Assembly (NCBI GenBank): GCA_028551475.1
Contig: CM052354.1
Span: 23,707,258-23,771,257, forward strand
DNA: 64,000 nt
Source: Casuarina equisetifolia
Taxonomy: Eukaryota > Streptophyta > Magnoliopsida > Fagales > Casuarinaceae
Reading direction: 5' to 3'
Positions 35,861 to 51,900 of the stretch are shown here, piece by piece. The translations under genes were made by a program, and so were the position numbers. Position 1 is the stretch's first letter; every line of letters begins with the position of its first letter. A model generated the notes under the pieces. It made no database searches and had not been told where the DNA came from. It saw nothing but the letters and a program-made list of their open reading frames with translations.

Positions 35861-38110
35861 GAAGGTTATTAATTAGACTTATTGTAGTGTTGGCTAGATA
35901 GTTAGTTAAGGTATAGGAATATATTAGAAGTGAATTGCTAATATAGTAGCTAGAACATTCAAAATATGAATCTAAATGGGGGACATAGAGTACATTCACA
36001 CCCACATTTTAAAGTTTTTAAATTGACCTTTGAGGACTAGTTATTAGTGAAGGGATAAGGATTGTCAGGGCATGGGCCAAAATAACTAACTTGGTCTAAG
36101 CCCATTAGATAAGAGAAGACTTATCTTGTTAGGCCCTAACTAGAAGGGACAAAAAAAGGATGAGAGGTAAGATGAAGGATAAGCAAAAATTCGAATACGA
36201 CTATATCTTATCAATCAAAGTTTGAGTAGTGGCCATCACTTAAAGGGGCATTAGTAGTTTTAGTTTTTTAGGATTACAATATGATTAATTAGAGTTATTT
36301 TATTACTTGGTGGATGTTTTTTTGACCAATCTAAGAGCCTATTTCTTAATAGAAAGGTCATATTATTTGATTTCTAGTTCAGAATCTAGTACTTTTTGTT
36401 GTGAGGAATGCAATCCATTACAACTTATTCCATTAAGAATTGAGGCAGGAACTGATCTTACAAATCTTATTGTCAAGATAAAATATTATAGATAATAATC
36501 ATTCAAACAAGCATATATGTTCTATTTGTACACATATATCTCAAACAGAAAAGAATGAACCAATTTTGCTTTTCGTAATAAGATGAGAGCTTTTTTTTTG
36601 GGTGGGGTCTCCCACTCTATTTCGAAAACTAAATGCCTGGTGGTCTTGAAAGAGAGAGAACTTTCGAGGCCCTAAGCTTCGGGCAGAGTTAGAAACCGCA
36701 AAACGCAAAATAACTAGTTACGCACAAAACGGGCCATCCTAACGCAGGCCACACTTAAATCCAAGTCACACAGGCCGAACTCTAAGTGATGCAGGCTGGT
36801 TTATCGACACGTCAAGAGGGGAGAGAATAAAAATATATTCCCATGTTTTAAATTTGGTTTCAAGCATAATAGAAAATAAAATGATATAAAATGATACCTC
36901 ATACTATTTTTTATATGCCACATTTTCAGTCAAAGAATTATTATTATGTTTAAAAACGTATCTAATGATTTTATCATTATAAAAAAAATTAAATATTACC
37001 CGTAATTCTTACAAGATGCATACTGTTAGCCGCAGTGAGTAGTTGGGTAACTTGTCACTTGGGTAGAAAACCGTTTCATCTTCTGTGCTGGGTGGTCAGT
37101 TCTACACATAAGAAGAATCCTAGAGATTGCCTCTTATGGAAAAATACCTAATTTAATGATAATAAGTGTCATTTAGAATTTCTTGATCTCAAGTTTGATA
37201 CATTAAGGTAAGTCATATTCTTTAGGATTCATTTTTTAACGAAAAATAAGGCGCCAACAAACAGTTTGGTGTCAAAACTAAGAAGAAAACAGTACAAGAA
37301 CTAGTTTACAATGGGCTACGATTATCAAACGATGAGAGGGAGAGACCCGTCCGCTTCAATGTTTTTCAAGTAGTTGGACTGAAATAGTTTGTTGTTGAAC
37401 GTAATAATAAATTTTCTGGTTTGATAAGAGAATTAATGACAAAAGAACAAATGGATTTAAGCTTCAAAACTCAAAATCATTTTAACTGGGAGTGACGGCA
37501 AGATAATAGTAGAATTCATCATGGGAACTAGAGCAACAACCATCAATTAGAAGCCATGCCCAACGCTGATAATCAAATGACAACAAAAGAAATCAGAATG
37601 GTAATTAAGCCAGACGATGGCTTTCTATCTTTTATCTTGAACTCGTATGCCAATAAAGGGAATGGGATTATGGATCAGTTCAATCTAGCCATAAAGGAAA
37701 AAATTTGATTTAAAAAAGGAGAAAAGAAAAAGCCGCCAGAAATAAGATCAGATACACCTTATCTTTATCTATTATCCCGTACAATATCATTGGATACAAA
37801 AATAATGCAGCTGCGATATTAATGGACCCATAGGCCCTCTTGCTCTGTGGCAATTCAAAAGATGATCCATTATCCTATTCTTCTGGGATACTGTAAGTTA
37901 CATAAGAACAAGTGTCTTCTAAATACTTCTGTCGAGGACGAGTGAACTAGTTACCCCTTATTCTGACATATCCTATATACCTTGAGTTGAGGGGTTTATT
38001 GGTGTGAAAATATGGACAAATTATAATGATCTTTTAAAGTTCCAGAAGCAGATCGCCAACTCGGGTTCTCTGGGTGTTACTGATACGATGTTCATCTTCA
38101 TTCCTCAAAG
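35861..38110. other. Gene-free stretch between the retroelement block and ABA3
   Basis: To about 36,500 it may be the 3' end of the gypsy element, and the plus strand has a 62-codon open piece (36307-36495) without a family match. 36,590-36,830 is a GC-richer patch without recognised coding content. From about 37,800 to 38,110 it is probably the 3' untranslated region and flank of the sulfurase gene. Confidence 0.5.
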
Positions 38111-41100
38111 CTAAAACGAATCCGCATGTATTTCCTGTCCAACTTGAAGCCACGAATCAGTTTCCTGCTCCCCTTTCTTGCCGATCTCATATGTCAGCAG
38201 TATCCCAAATAAAATCTTCCCCTGCTTGCATGTAAATTTCAGTTTTCCATAAAAGAATTCAGCCACCAAAGAATCAAAATTCAAAAGAGTCTATTGTAGC
38301 GGACCTTTACTCTCCTATATGACGCTAAAGTAGCTAGGGGTTCATTTGACTTCTGCACATGTCCAGCTTCATGCACAAGATTGATCGCCTGGCAACGGTT
38401 GCAACCACCCAGTGACTGAAAGAAAGCATAGACGACCATAAAAAATTGATACAAGAAAGTGCACAAATACACATATCCTTTCTGACCATCAAGTATTTTA
38501 GATTTTAATTGGAACTACTTACTACTTTGGCTTCATGAAGTTCCAAATACAAATTGAGGAAATATGGCTAAACCTGGTAATAGTATATGTACAATGACAA
38601 AAACTATGGGTAGATTTGATAAGTTATTTCAAAAGCATGTATTCTGTTTCAATTGCCAATCAAAGTTAAGAAGTATTTTTGGTGGGATCTGAAAAAATAT
38701 CCTCTAAAAAATCATGCATTATTCTTTTAAATAGAACGTGCATAGTTGATAAAATATTGAACATTTTCCATGTATAAAACTTTGTTTAAACAAAAATATA
38801 AAGAAATCAATCAAAAATAGCAAAGAGATGATTGTTTAATTTAAGGTCATTGAATTAAAATGGCAGTGTGGCCACCACTTTTGGTTGGGGTGGATATTAT
38901 CTCTGTAGGACCTTTGCAGAATCATCTTTGACTTGAAAGAATGGCTACACACTACTTTTGCACTGAGTTGATTTTACAGTTGGCTCTCTCTCATTCAGAT
39001 GATTCTGTCACTTCTAGCCTACTGTTGGCTCTCTCATTGCTTTCAGGGTGGAAATACTCTCTTTCCCATTTTTTTATTTTCTAACCAATAAGTTGGACTA
39101 TATCTCTGTCGAAATAAAAATCTAGTTTGTCAACATATTCTTCCAAAAATCCACCAAAAGCTATCTGTTTTGTTTTCCAAAAAATGTTTTATGTTTTAGT
39201 TTTTGGAACTATATTGTTCTTATATGTTTCTGAAAATGTGTGTTCTCATTTTTGAAAACAAAGGGTTTAAAAATGTTTAACAATGCGGCCTTTAGTTTTC
39301 TAAATCCATTGCATTAAGATTCACATCCAAATCAATTCGAGAAGCTTATTCAAATGTCCCAGATTTTAGCCCCCATATTTGCTAGAAGGATAACACGATA
39401 TGGAAAGGCATCAGCTACCAATAAATGCTACGGAGTTTGCATCAACTTGTAATGATGAAGGAAAGTATAACTATGACTGAATTGCAAGCATTTCGCAGTG
39501 ATATATGCAACAGAAGTGAAAAAGTTTGGAGTCAAATACCAAGAACTCTACAGTAGTAGTGAAAAAAGTTAGGGTTTACACCAAGAAAACAACTTTGTTT
39601 AGAGATGCAGGAAGCACCAAAAAAGTGAAAGTGGTTGTGGAAATTTGTCATTAGATTTGTAAAACCATATGGTTATGGAAATTAGTCCTTAGATTTTGTA
39701 AAACGATATTGCAACATAAGGTTAACATTTTGTTAACCGTTGGGACTTAGCTAAAGCTTGTCCTTTGTGTTTGTGACTGAATAGAGGCTCTTATTATTCC
39801 AATTCAAAGTTAAAAGGACTTACTGTGAAATAGTTATCCCCAATTTTAAGATTCCTCCATCCATCTTCTGCATATGGGTCACCTCCAGATATGACAAGGT
39901 TGGGCCGAAATCTCATTGGACTGACTTCAACTGGTGCTCCAAAACAACCATTCTTTACATCTGCTACCATCAATTCATACAACCATTAAGCGTTGGAATG
40001 ATAGCCAAAGGCCAAAAAAAAAAAAAAAAAGGAAAGAAGCAGAAGAAGAAGAAGGAGCTTCCGAAGAAAGACATAAAAAAAAGGAAAAAAGGTGGCTTTC
40101 ATTCTGAAGAAAGAATTACAAGATCTGCTTTATTCTCTCTTTCTCTGTTTAATTTATTTTAATTCTAAAGGCACAATACCTGTGGCTGCTATAAAGCTGG
40201 TTTCAAAGCATCCAATAAGGGAAGGGCAACTTCTAACTCAAACTAGACATCGATTATACACATCTTGGCTATGTCCTATCAAATTTTCAAAGTTAATTGG
40301 TATACCTTTTGACTCATAGCAAGAAATCTGACGCCCTATGAAGGTTATGGTACAACTTTCTTCAATTGAATACAAATGCTATATTGCAAGGGGCAGATCC
40401 CAGAACAGACACATCCTCAAGTTATTCAGTAACTCAAACAAAACTGTGCAGTTTCAAAGAACCGAAAGTTAAACCAAGTTTCAGTAACTCAAACAAAACT
40501 GAATCAGTACAAGGAACTTACTTGAACTCAATCTGTTATTTAGGTCAGATACACTCTCCTGAGATATTAATAAGAACTGCGCTTCATTGGCAAAATTCAG
40601 TCTGCTCTGCTCATCTCTACACATTCCCGCACTTCTGCTATTGCTTAAGTAACGATTGGACATTGAAGAACGCAACAAACAGCAAGGTCGACCAACTGCA
40701 TGGCTAAACCAAACGTTGACTTCGTTGTCGTAACCCTGGCCTTCATATCTACCCACAAATAACAATTTGATTGATGATGAAGATATGCATTAAGAATAGA
40801 AGAAATTTTCTACATTAATAAAAAGGAAAATCTGAAATATTTGATTACTGATTTTTCTTTATTCCTTTTTTCTAATGAGAATAGGAAAATTAATGCTTCA
40901 AACTATTTAAAACTAATACAACAATTTTTGGTGTGTAAGCAGAAATATGTGCTTAAGTTTCACGAAGGTCATGAACTGAAAATTAAATTTTTGTTAATGG
41001 AACTTCTTTATCTGGTCACAATGAAATCACTAGGTCGTGAAATTGCAAATTCAAACAAAGTTTTCTTGACACACATTTGAACATGTAATTGAGAACAATC

Positions 41101-44100
41101 GTAGAGAAACTACTTTATACTAAACATCTTGTCAGTTAAGCAGATCCAAAGGCATTTGGCAGTAAGTATGCTTCATAGCAATCATAAAATAGTTAGAAAT
41201 TGTACCAAGATTTCCATCTTAGTGATGTTTGATTTTCTAATCCTTTGTAATATATTGCGATCTTAGTAATGTTTAATTTTATAATCCTTTGTAATATCTT
41301 AGCATACTTCTAAGATTGCCATCTTGCTCATAAGGCCTATGAGGCAATTCAAGGTTTTTTTGTCAATCCTGGTATAAAGGAACTTTCTCGTAATGACACT
41401 AGAAGGCAGCAAAATCATTTTCACGTGATCCTTTGCAAGCCTTTTGGCTCCATCAAGAGAAACACATTAACTACAATGCATGTTATATGTGGCGAAGTAG
41501 ATGGCGTACATGAATCCTATAGACTGCCATAATCACCATATAAACATCTGAATGAGGGGGGAGAAAACAAAAATTTATTTATTTATTTATCTTTTTTTTG
41601 GGAGATATAACTTCTACTCTAATGAAAAGAAAGAAATTGTTCGACCAATCTCATGGTGGGATATATTTTTTTTTTTTTTTGGGTTTGTGGGACCGAGGGA
41701 AAGGAGGTGCAGAATTTAAAAGACTAAAAGTTGGAGAAAGAACAATGACCAATATTTGAACTTCTTTTTCCTAATGTAGAAAAAAACTATTACTAGTATT
41801 CAGACTCCATTCATTTGAAATTTTGGATATTACGTGTTTCTTCAGTAGCCAAAGAAGCGGCAAAGCTTGTCAAGTTGACCCCAAGTTAACTCCCAATTGC
41901 CTGATGTCTCACTGACCGTGATGTGAAGTTGCTGCTTAAGTTATGATACTCATCCTAGCCAGTATGGGTAATGGCAGTCCAACCAATTGATGTCCAAATT
42001 TCTATCTATCAGCACTTTATGCAAAGGTTTTATCTTTCTTTGCTACCCAGGAAATGGATAAGTACTTGGCAAATACAACTAGCTTGTGCTATATCTCACC
42101 TATGCCCATATATGCGAATTTCTTCTCCATTACCATTATAGAAGTCTGTATTGAGGTTGATCTGCAGCTTCTCTTTGCAACGTGATGACTCTACAATCAA
42201 TACTCCTTGATGCAGGTCAATATAAGTACTTATAAGGCACATTTCTGGAACCTACAAAACAAGTCATACAGGTGAAGACTGAATCTGAAATGTCAAAAAA
42301 TGAAGAAAGAAGATCTACTAATTTGCATAATCAATATGCCAAATAGCAATAATCCCACAAGACACTTATGTACATAGTAGACCAATCTCCTTTAACTGGA
42401 CCCTTTCACTTTACCCTCATAGACAAACAGCAACGTAGATTGACATATATGAAGAGTATGGTATTATATATATATATAATGGTAAAAACTACTCAGCAAA
42501 CAAATTTAAATCCTGCACACAATGTTGAACAGAAATAAAACCTTTTAATCCAACACTAGATAATCAATGCCCAAGCCAACACAGCCATTAAAATATCAAA
42601 GACAGTCTATGCACGAACTTAAGTGTAATAGATATTGCCTAATAAACATGAACAAAATTTTTTTTAAGAGAAAAAGCAAACTGGTTGGGTGAAAGTAGGG
42701 TTAATGACAGATGTAGCATAAGAAATTAGTAGAATCTAACCTCCCAACGTACTCTTAGTACATGCAAATACATGTATATCAACTTTATGGGCTAAAATAC
42801 TTTTTTCTCGGCAATCACATTGAAGGTGGTTCAGGCCAAATAATCAACGGATCATTGGCTGGTCACAAGATTTTGGCATCTATATTCTCCTTGCAAACAA
42901 GACTTAATAATTCCTGTTAAAAAACCAGAGCAATTTGTAACGGTATTGTCAGTGGCAAGCAAGACCACTTGCCTAGGCACATTACCAAAACGCTCAGGGG
43001 CTTCCAGGCCAGGTACCTCTAGCATAGCATTTGCCTTTAGCACTTAGGTGAGCACCCTGCAAGATGTCCCAAAACACTTGTGGCAAAGTGCCTACACAAA
43101 TTTTGCTACATTTTACAGCTTCACAATATTTCACCTTAGAAGAAATGTATTGACAGCCCAATAGGAGAACAAGTTTGGTCTTAACTAATACCAAATGTCC
43201 AGAGAAAGAAAAGGTAGCCAAACCCCATATCAAAGACAGAAACTTCAGCAGCACATATAGTTGTGGCCACAACCAAGTAACGAGCTCTTGCTTTTCATTT
43301 CCTCTAAAAGAATTTCCATTTTTTTTTCCAGTTATATTTGGACTCTTTCCATTGCAAATAAATTCCTCCCTCCCCCCCCCCGGGTTGATTTTTTTTTTCC
43401 TGCTTCAAAATCTTCTGGTGTAATTTATTGGTATTTTTCTCAGGACGCATTTACTTGTCCATGGCAGTTTCTCTTCTTTCATACTAAAAGTTATCTAAAA
43501 CGTAAGTCAAATTTTCCTCTTTCACAACAATGTATAAATAACTTTTCTTTTCAGCGTTTGTCTTCTACTAAACACTTTCAAGATTATTCAGATATTTCAC
43601 TCTTATTAATGAAAAGTATTTCCTATTTATGTTGTAATTTGAGTACCATGTACAATACCTATGTTTTAAAATTGGCGTCATTGATCACACAAGAAATTTC
43701 CTTCTTAGCAGGTCATGATATCTCAGAAAGGACTTGGCACCTTGCAGTTCCATTTTACGTTGGCAACACTGATTTATGATCAAAACTACCATCTACAAAC
43801 AACATAACAATTTAAGAAAAACAGTTCACCTTCTTCTGTGTAAGAATTTCACCAGTTAAGCTTTTAAGAATCCATTCACGATCATATCTCAGACCTGCTC
43901 AAGGTTCAGAAAGATATAACATAAATTATGGCTGATATCAGTAACTTAAATCTCAACACTCTTGCAGCAATAAAACGATGATGCTCATTTCCAGTCACGA
44001 CCTATAAAAACAAGATAGAAATGAATCATGAACTTTTATTATATAGATATTATTACAATATGCATCATCCATGGATGACGACTTTTCCAGTCACGACCTA

Positions 44101-47100
44101 TAAAAACAAGATAAAAATGAATCATGAACTTTTATTATATAGATATTGTTACAATATGCATCATCCATGGATGACGACTTTTCAGTGTCAATGGTATATG
44201 CTTCTCAGTGTCTCATGTATTATGGTTTGAGGTGTGCCTGTTACACGTTTAAGGACTGTCCAACAAGTGTTGGATATGTTTATCAAAAGAAAATGAAAAA
44301 TGTATGTTGGATTCTTAAATACCTTTAGTAACTACAAAATACCAGAGCTTAACTGAGAAGAATACCGGCTACTTAGATATTAAACAATAAAAGGCAATGA
44401 AAAAAGAGTCTGATTCCCTGTAACACAACCTGTAAAAGAATATGGGAAGACAATCGTTTGGTTTAAAATATGATCACTGCGGGAATAGAAATCAGCTAGC
44501 ACTTCATTATATCACTACTCTTCTCCATTATTATTAGGTAAATACTGGGTCACTTTGGAACTGAAAATCTGTCGAAGAATTTGCCAGACCATTCTATATC
44601 TCTCACTTCTAAATGTGCTACTCTCACAGAGGAGGTTGTCGAGAATGGTAAAGATCAGTTCTAGGAGGCTAGAAGCATGAGCCAGGAAGACTAAAAAGCA
44701 GGAGGATGGATTGAGCTCTCTTCTATTGATTTCCAAGGGCAGTGGCTAATTCAATATGTCATTAGACGAAGTAATGTGTTTGGGGCACTGAAAGAAATGA
44801 ACAAAGGTCCCATTTGGGATGGTTTTCACATTAGATTTCCAATCTTAAATATCCACAGAAAGAATAAAAAGAAAGAAAAAACCAGCAATTTGATGTTGTA
44901 TACAGAAATTGTGCAAAGAAGCAATATTATATAGTAAAATTGTGAAATGCAGAATCACAGAGACTAAACTACATAATCTCAATCGATTCACAAGGTAAAC
45001 TACAGGCATTCAGAGCTTTCACCATCAGAACCAACAAACTGCTCTGTGATTTGGAGTAATTGATATATGATTCAAATAAAAACACAACATCATCGATTTA
45101 CAGTTTACATTCGCATTATATTCCAATATGCACTGGTAAAACACATGGTTGTTTCCTGGATATACTTTTTACTGTATATAATAGACAACTCAAAAGCATT
45201 GCAGCATAAAACATGTAATGTCTACACAACTTAGGATAACACTGGCACTCATGGTGCTGATCAGGTCGTACAAGAGTATTACCAAAAGGATGGAACCCTT
45301 AATCAAATGGTTAGCATGAGATGCCAGAAGGAACAAAGCTTTCTCAATAAACCTAGCATTAATGTACAGATTAATGATGCTCCACACTTTAAAAAGTCTG
45401 ATACCTGTATTACTCAGAGGCCAACTCTTTGTACTGAATCCTGCACAGGATTTTATTGGATATATGGTAATGGAGTTAAGGTAGAAGCTAGAAGCGGGAA
45501 GTCTGCCTCCAAGACCTGCGATTTAGTAACAGTTCAGATTCCAGATATATTATATCATGCATTATGTAGAGTTATGTTCTATCAGAAGCATCCATGAGAG
45601 TAAAAAATAATGCTGTATTACTATTGCATTCTAGTTTTATCAAAAAATAAAAAATTAAAAAAATAAAAAAATAAAAAATGCAGTAGTCATATAAATATGG
45701 GCAGCAGAACTGGAAAGTATGATGATGAGAAGTACTGGTGGGACCCAAAAAGGGCAAGTCCACAAACAATTTGAATACTACAAACTAGCACACAATGAAA
45801 ACACTATGATGAAAATGATTTGAGGATCAACACCACCCATTGCACATCTACGAAAAAGAACCCCATTTTAATTTCCCATGATTTCCCCCCTTTTTCAACT
45901 ATGGTTTTAGAAAACTGCTAGAAACTGCCAACAAGGTGAATGTCCAGTTTCTATTTTTACGTGTTTGTCCTTACAACTCCTAACAAAATCAACAATGTTA
46001 ACGTGATAACAGCACAAACAGGATCCAACCATAGTTATTATCCTCCATCCTAAATATTTCTTTCTTGTCCCCCACCCTTCTTCTCTCCAATCCCCTACCA
46101 AAATAGAAGTCACACTTGAAATGTCAAATGTAAAATTTTTTATTTCTTAAATTATGATTTGGAAGAGAAATTTTAAGACGTTCTATAAGCAAAGCAAACA
46201 ACTGAATAAGTTCTTAACTTCTAAGGGCTAGTCTTATCACATTTAAAGAGAGAGCATTACGCACATGATCTTTTCAAAAGTTTGAATTCCAAATGGGATT
46301 GACACTAGGATAAGAGGGAGTAAAACAAGACTAAAACAGTTGATGAAGTGGGTTTGGTCGATCAGTTGGTTCTCTTCTCTTCTGATCCAAACATTTCAAT
46401 TTGTTGACAAACAAGTGACCTTCCATGTCTTTTTCACTCTGTCAGTGGGTGGGTGTTGGATTTTGTGTCCTTTTACTCTTTTCTACTCAAGAAGACTCAA
46501 GACCACAAGCCTGTGACGCATACCTAGCCAGTCCTGGGAATTTGATCTGCAGCTGGTCACAGAGAGGTTATGAAATTTATGATTAGGGCTCCAGAACCTC
46601 CCAAAATAGAAAGCGTCAGACATTGTCTCCTAATGATGGCTTTTACTACTAGAGTATTATTAAGATTTTCCTCAGTTGTAAGCAGAAGTCCACACGTATG
46701 TAATGTTTTTTTCACTAACAAGTGCAATGGAATAGCATATCAAAGGTGCTAAAAATCACAGAAACCAAATGTGAATTGAATTTTTAAAACTTTTAAATAG
46801 CTTGTACATTGTTCTTGTTTCATATTCCAAATAGTGTTATCAAGTCATCATCAACAGTGAAGCCTAAAGATTTTTCCAGGGTTGGATAAGGAACAAAACT
46901 ATATAAGTAAAAAATACCATGTATTATCTGCACAGGGAAGCAGTGTGACAACATCATTAAGTATATACGTTGGACTAATTGCAAATGAAAATCATGGAAC
47001 TCAAATGTAGTTAGGATTGGAATTAAATTTCAATCACTAAGAGCAAAGTATGAAGCAGGGGAAAAAGGTACCCTTATCTGGGAAAAGGATGGAGTTTTTA

Positions 47101-48910
47101 TGCAAGTCATAACCACTCCCAGTTGGATCTGACAATGGTACGAAGGAGCTTCTCACAAAATTAATAAATTTCTGTGAGTATAACAAGAAGGAAAGTAAGA
47201 TAAAAGAAACAACCTACTAAACATTTTAAAAAGTCAATCATCTATAGCAGCCTAAATCTAGAATCTGCAATCCAACAACGGAAATTATATTTGGAAAGAA
47301 AAAAGGAACAAGTTAACATCTATGAGACTTCAAAACACATGCTGTAAGTAGGATGAAGCTTTATATGTATAAAATATAATTTTCCTAGGATATGTTGGCA
47401 CATGGCATCTGAAACTGAAAGAAATTTACAGCAATGAGAGAGTTCTTAAAAATTAAGCAAAGCTTTCAGGTTGCAAAATCTACCTTGGCATCTTCAAATG
47501 TAGACATATAACCAAACGACACTCTTACAGCTCCTGTTGGTTTTCCATTAACTACATCATAGTCATCCCAGCAAACATGGCCCACCTAAAACATTGAATT
47601 GTAAGGCTAGGAAACAATAATTATCTCATAAAGATGAGCAGATATTGGGCAAAAACAATAAGAAATACCTCAATATTTGAAAGAAGATCTGAGTGAGACA
47701 AGCCAAGGTATTTTGCACATGCTCCGGGATTGCAAAAGCATCCTGTCTACATGGGAAAGCATGCAAAAGGTACCAATCAACATTATGTCCAAAATGAGAT
47801 AAACCGCTTCTTTTTCTTTTGCTAGCCTGAGCTCATCAAAGAACGTGGAAAAAAAAACAAGTAAAACAATTGTGACGTGCACATGAAGTAGGGGCATTGG
47901 AAACCTCCAATAGGTTACGCTTAAGGCTTGACAATAGAACAACAAAAGAAAACGTTTTTAAATATAATCCTACAACTAATCATATACAATGATACAAAAG
48001 CAAACTTATAAAAAGAAAAAGGTAAAATAAAATAATAGATGATACTAGTGCCGAGTACTAAAACAAAGATCATAAACTACTGGAAATACACATATTCAAT
48101 GAAAAGAAGATGCTTGCTTAGCCACTAGTACACATGGACATCTACAATAAGACATTATGACCAACATACTACTAATAGGAGAAACATAGTCAACATAGTC
48201 AACATCCTAAATGGTTTTTCGGAAACTACAAAGCAATTGTTGATGTACAAATTGATTAGATCATGAAGCAGTTATGAGAAATGGTGTGCCTTATTTTCTT
48301 CATATTTATCTTGCACTTTTACATCTACCTCTTTTTTTCATTTCCTTCTAGCTAAGCATTACATAACAGTCTCAATTTTGAAAAATTTATCGTTTTCAAG
48401 AAGCTACCACTGTCTCCAATTATGGAGGCTTCCACTCTTTTTAAGCAGAAATTGGTACACAACGATCAAAGATAAGACAAAGATCTTATCTAGGTGTGAT
48501 TATCCTTCTCGTTCTTTCCTGTTTTTCTTGAAGTCACATTAAGATAATAGTATATCAAAGACCATACTAGCCTCCCTAACTTACGACCATCTTCGTAAAC
48601 AGCTGACTTACTCCCAGTTTTGCTCTTCAACCTCCGTTGACATTAAGCTACCCAGATCTTAATCTGCATTAAGCAGATTTTTTTCTTTAAGCACCCATCA
48701 TTTCCTGCTCAAATTGCATCAGATTTTTACTTATCTCAGTCACTCCATTTGCTTGCTTCATCTTGATTTGCATATCTCTTCCAAAAAACTCGGGAAGCCT
48801 TTATCATCTTCCCTTTTTTTATTTTTTTTTTATTTTATGTAACAATGAAAAGTAGCGGTCAATTTCCAGGGGAACAAACACAGTTACCACACATGCACAA
48901 GGAAAGAGCA

Positions 48911-48959
<49 letters not shown>

Positions 48960-51900
48960 CTGGCTGGACCTATGTGACTTGGGGAGTTAAATAATAGATG
49001 TCATGTACGGTGATGTGTTGCAAAGCATAAACTTAAAGGTCCTGTTTGAATTCAATGCCAAAATCTATGCTAAAACAATTTGTGAATAGTATGGCGTTTT
49101 AAGAATGAGTTCCATGGATCGATTATTTTTTTCCAATTAGTTACTCAGATCAAATCTAGTAAGGCATGTAATTCATGGTTATTGACCTAGTTAAGTTGCA
49201 ATGTATTAACTGGCAAATTTCAGAAAGTGTTGAATCTTAAAAAACCTGATGCCAGACTTAACCTTAACATCAAGTCTAGCTTGTTCAGTTACCCCCAACT
49301 TCCGAGGGAATCAAACAGAAAATAAACCAAGTCTTTCTGCAACTCATACCAAAAGTATCCTCCAAAACTTAGTGGAGTAAGAACATCAAATCATCAATTT
49401 CTTTTGCAGCAAGAGTCAAACATAAAAACGATATAACAAAAATAAAATGAAAAAAGTTGACGTAAGCAGTGTTTGATTTATCACTGCAAAAGATAAAACA
49501 TAATGACATCTGCACTTCAGAGAGTTTACCCGTAACTGGATTCCAGATAAAGATGCCAATTTTTCCACTTCACGGTATCCAAACCAAGAACCATCCTGCC
49601 TTCTTAAGTTGAATGAGACAATAGGACCCCATTCATGACATGATATCTGAAAATAATTGCCCCAACTCCTTAGTTCTTTCTCTATGTTCCAGAATAAGTT
49701 AGAAGATGCATATACATCTAGCATTATGATTCCTTGATTTTGTCAAAGGCAAATACTTCAAAGTAATCACTTTACACACTCAAAATCACTTAGGGACTCT
49801 AAAGAATCCCATGATCCAAGTTGTATGTATGGCTCAAGCTAAAAGGGATAATGATATAAGCTTTTACTTCTAATGAATGCCCACGTAAAAAAAAAATAAA
49901 AAAAATAAAAAATTAAAACAAATAAAAAACAAAGGATGAAAGACAACATTATGAAAAATTAAGGTGCGTCAAGATTTAAATCTTTCACACAGTCACGTTG
50001 CTCTTAATGCCGTCTCCTCAAAATCCACCAAGATTTTGAAAATTGATTAGAACAAGGAAAAGAGTTTGGAGCATAGATGCATCACAAAGATACATGGAGT
50101 ACTGCTCTGAACCAGATCTGAGGCAAGCAGCCTCTCAACATAATAACCATTGCAAGGGTACCAGATCTGGTGTCCTGAAGATGTTTTTGTTGACGATGAA
50201 GTTTGGAGCCTTTCATCCAAGGCCTAACACAAGTAGAAAAGTAATGAGCTTTGACGTTGTGGTCCGTTTGAAAGCAACGATAGGATCAGGCTAGAGGGAG
50301 CGCCTCTGGGTTGAACTTGCAGCTTTGATTATAAGACTGAAATTGGATTACACAAGATAGGAAAGAATGAAAAGAAAGACAAAAGTTGCTCTACGATCTT
50401 TAAGAACACTGAAGAGGAAGATGTCCTAACATCCCAAGTATCTGACTATTCTCTAGCTATTGAATAATACCTATAGAACGCCTTTGCAATTTTGAGATCA
50501 GAATGATACAAGACAAGTTCCATTGCTTGTAAGTACATTCTTTTGGCAGGTTTTCAAATACGCATCACATTTTTAAGGGGGTATTAAGGAACTTAACTAT
50601 TTCATCCTTTTTTTTGGGTAGATTTTCTTTAAGCTTTAAGTTTTGCCAAGCTGAAGAAATTAAACAGAAAGGGTTTAGCCCCCAAAATTAGAAGCGCTTC
50701 TGGTGTTCAAAAACACTTTTAGTAACCCTCTTTCACATTCAATGGAAAGATATGAAAAATCAGATTGAGTAATTAATTATATGGTATCTACTCATCTATC
50801 AAAGAAAGCCATCTCAACTTGGAACAGATTGAAGGTGCTTTCAATGTGTACTAGGTAGATGAGCATTTAACGGGAGAGGTTTCCAAGTATTTCATTTGCG
50901 ATGACTTCTGCAGGAATAGAGGACTATAGTAAGATAGGATTTAAGAATACAGGGAAGCATTTCCAAGTAATCACATTAACCAGTTAGCTTACTTTAAGGT
51001 CTGCGCTACTTTTAGTGTAGAAGAAAACCTCAACAGGATAGTTTGAACTTCACTAAGTTTTTCAAGTAATTGCAATTGAATTCCCATGCAGTTAAAGCTT
51101 TGATAACTTTAACCCTATTTATTATAATACTACGCTTTGATTCATATACACTGCAGTTCTAGAGAATGATATTTGCTATTAATTTAGTAGAAAAAGAATT
51201 AACCTTCAAATTGTCACTTCCATAGACTATGCACACCCTGGCTCCATTGCCATGCCTTAAGGCTAAAAGCGCATTCCTTACATACATCGCAAGTGATGCT
51301 GTATGCCTGAAAGACAATGGTAAGCAGCCCTTTAGAAGACTGTGTGAAACTAAAGCATGAAACTCACTCAAAAAAGCAAGGGAAAAAAGAGTACAAACCG
51401 TAGGAAGAATGTTCTTTCTCCCACAATAAGTGGATTATAATACATATTTATGCTAAAAAGTAATACAAAAAAGTAGGCAGGCATTGTTTTATTGATCATT
51501 TATGACATATGAGAATAAGATATGTGAATCTACACAAAAGAGAAGCAACTAATGTTATCCTTGTTATCTAACATTAAATAATTGGTCAACAGACTAAATC
51601 TTTGAACTCCCATATCGTTTTTCCCAATCTGATACTATAGGGACTGTGAATTGTCTTATGCCTCATAGGAAAAAAATGTCCAACAAGCATTAGAAATGCT
51701 TTTGTTGATAGCAGTTTTTCAGACATAGTCTTCTTGTTCCACCAGCTAAAATTATTTGTGAACCTCATTAGTGAGATTTATAGGAATAGAACTCTATTCA
51801 GGTACTCTTCCACTTTCTGAGTGTATTGAACTAATATGACATAGTATGTACCTTCCACTTGAACCCTAGTTTATGTTGTTTGTCTTTTGTTCCATCTACC

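Noticed and set aside
36590-36830. GC-richer patch as a possible exon
   Set aside because: Stops in all frames that I checked and no similarity to neighbouring genes.
43175-43779. 172-codon plus-strand open frame
   Set aside because: It lies in an ABA3 intron, crosses poly-T and poly-C runs, and shows no known motif.
44021-44328. Plus-strand open frames encoding a repeated peptide
   Set aside because: The repeat in the peptide only reflects the 96-bp DNA duplication inside an ABA3 intron.
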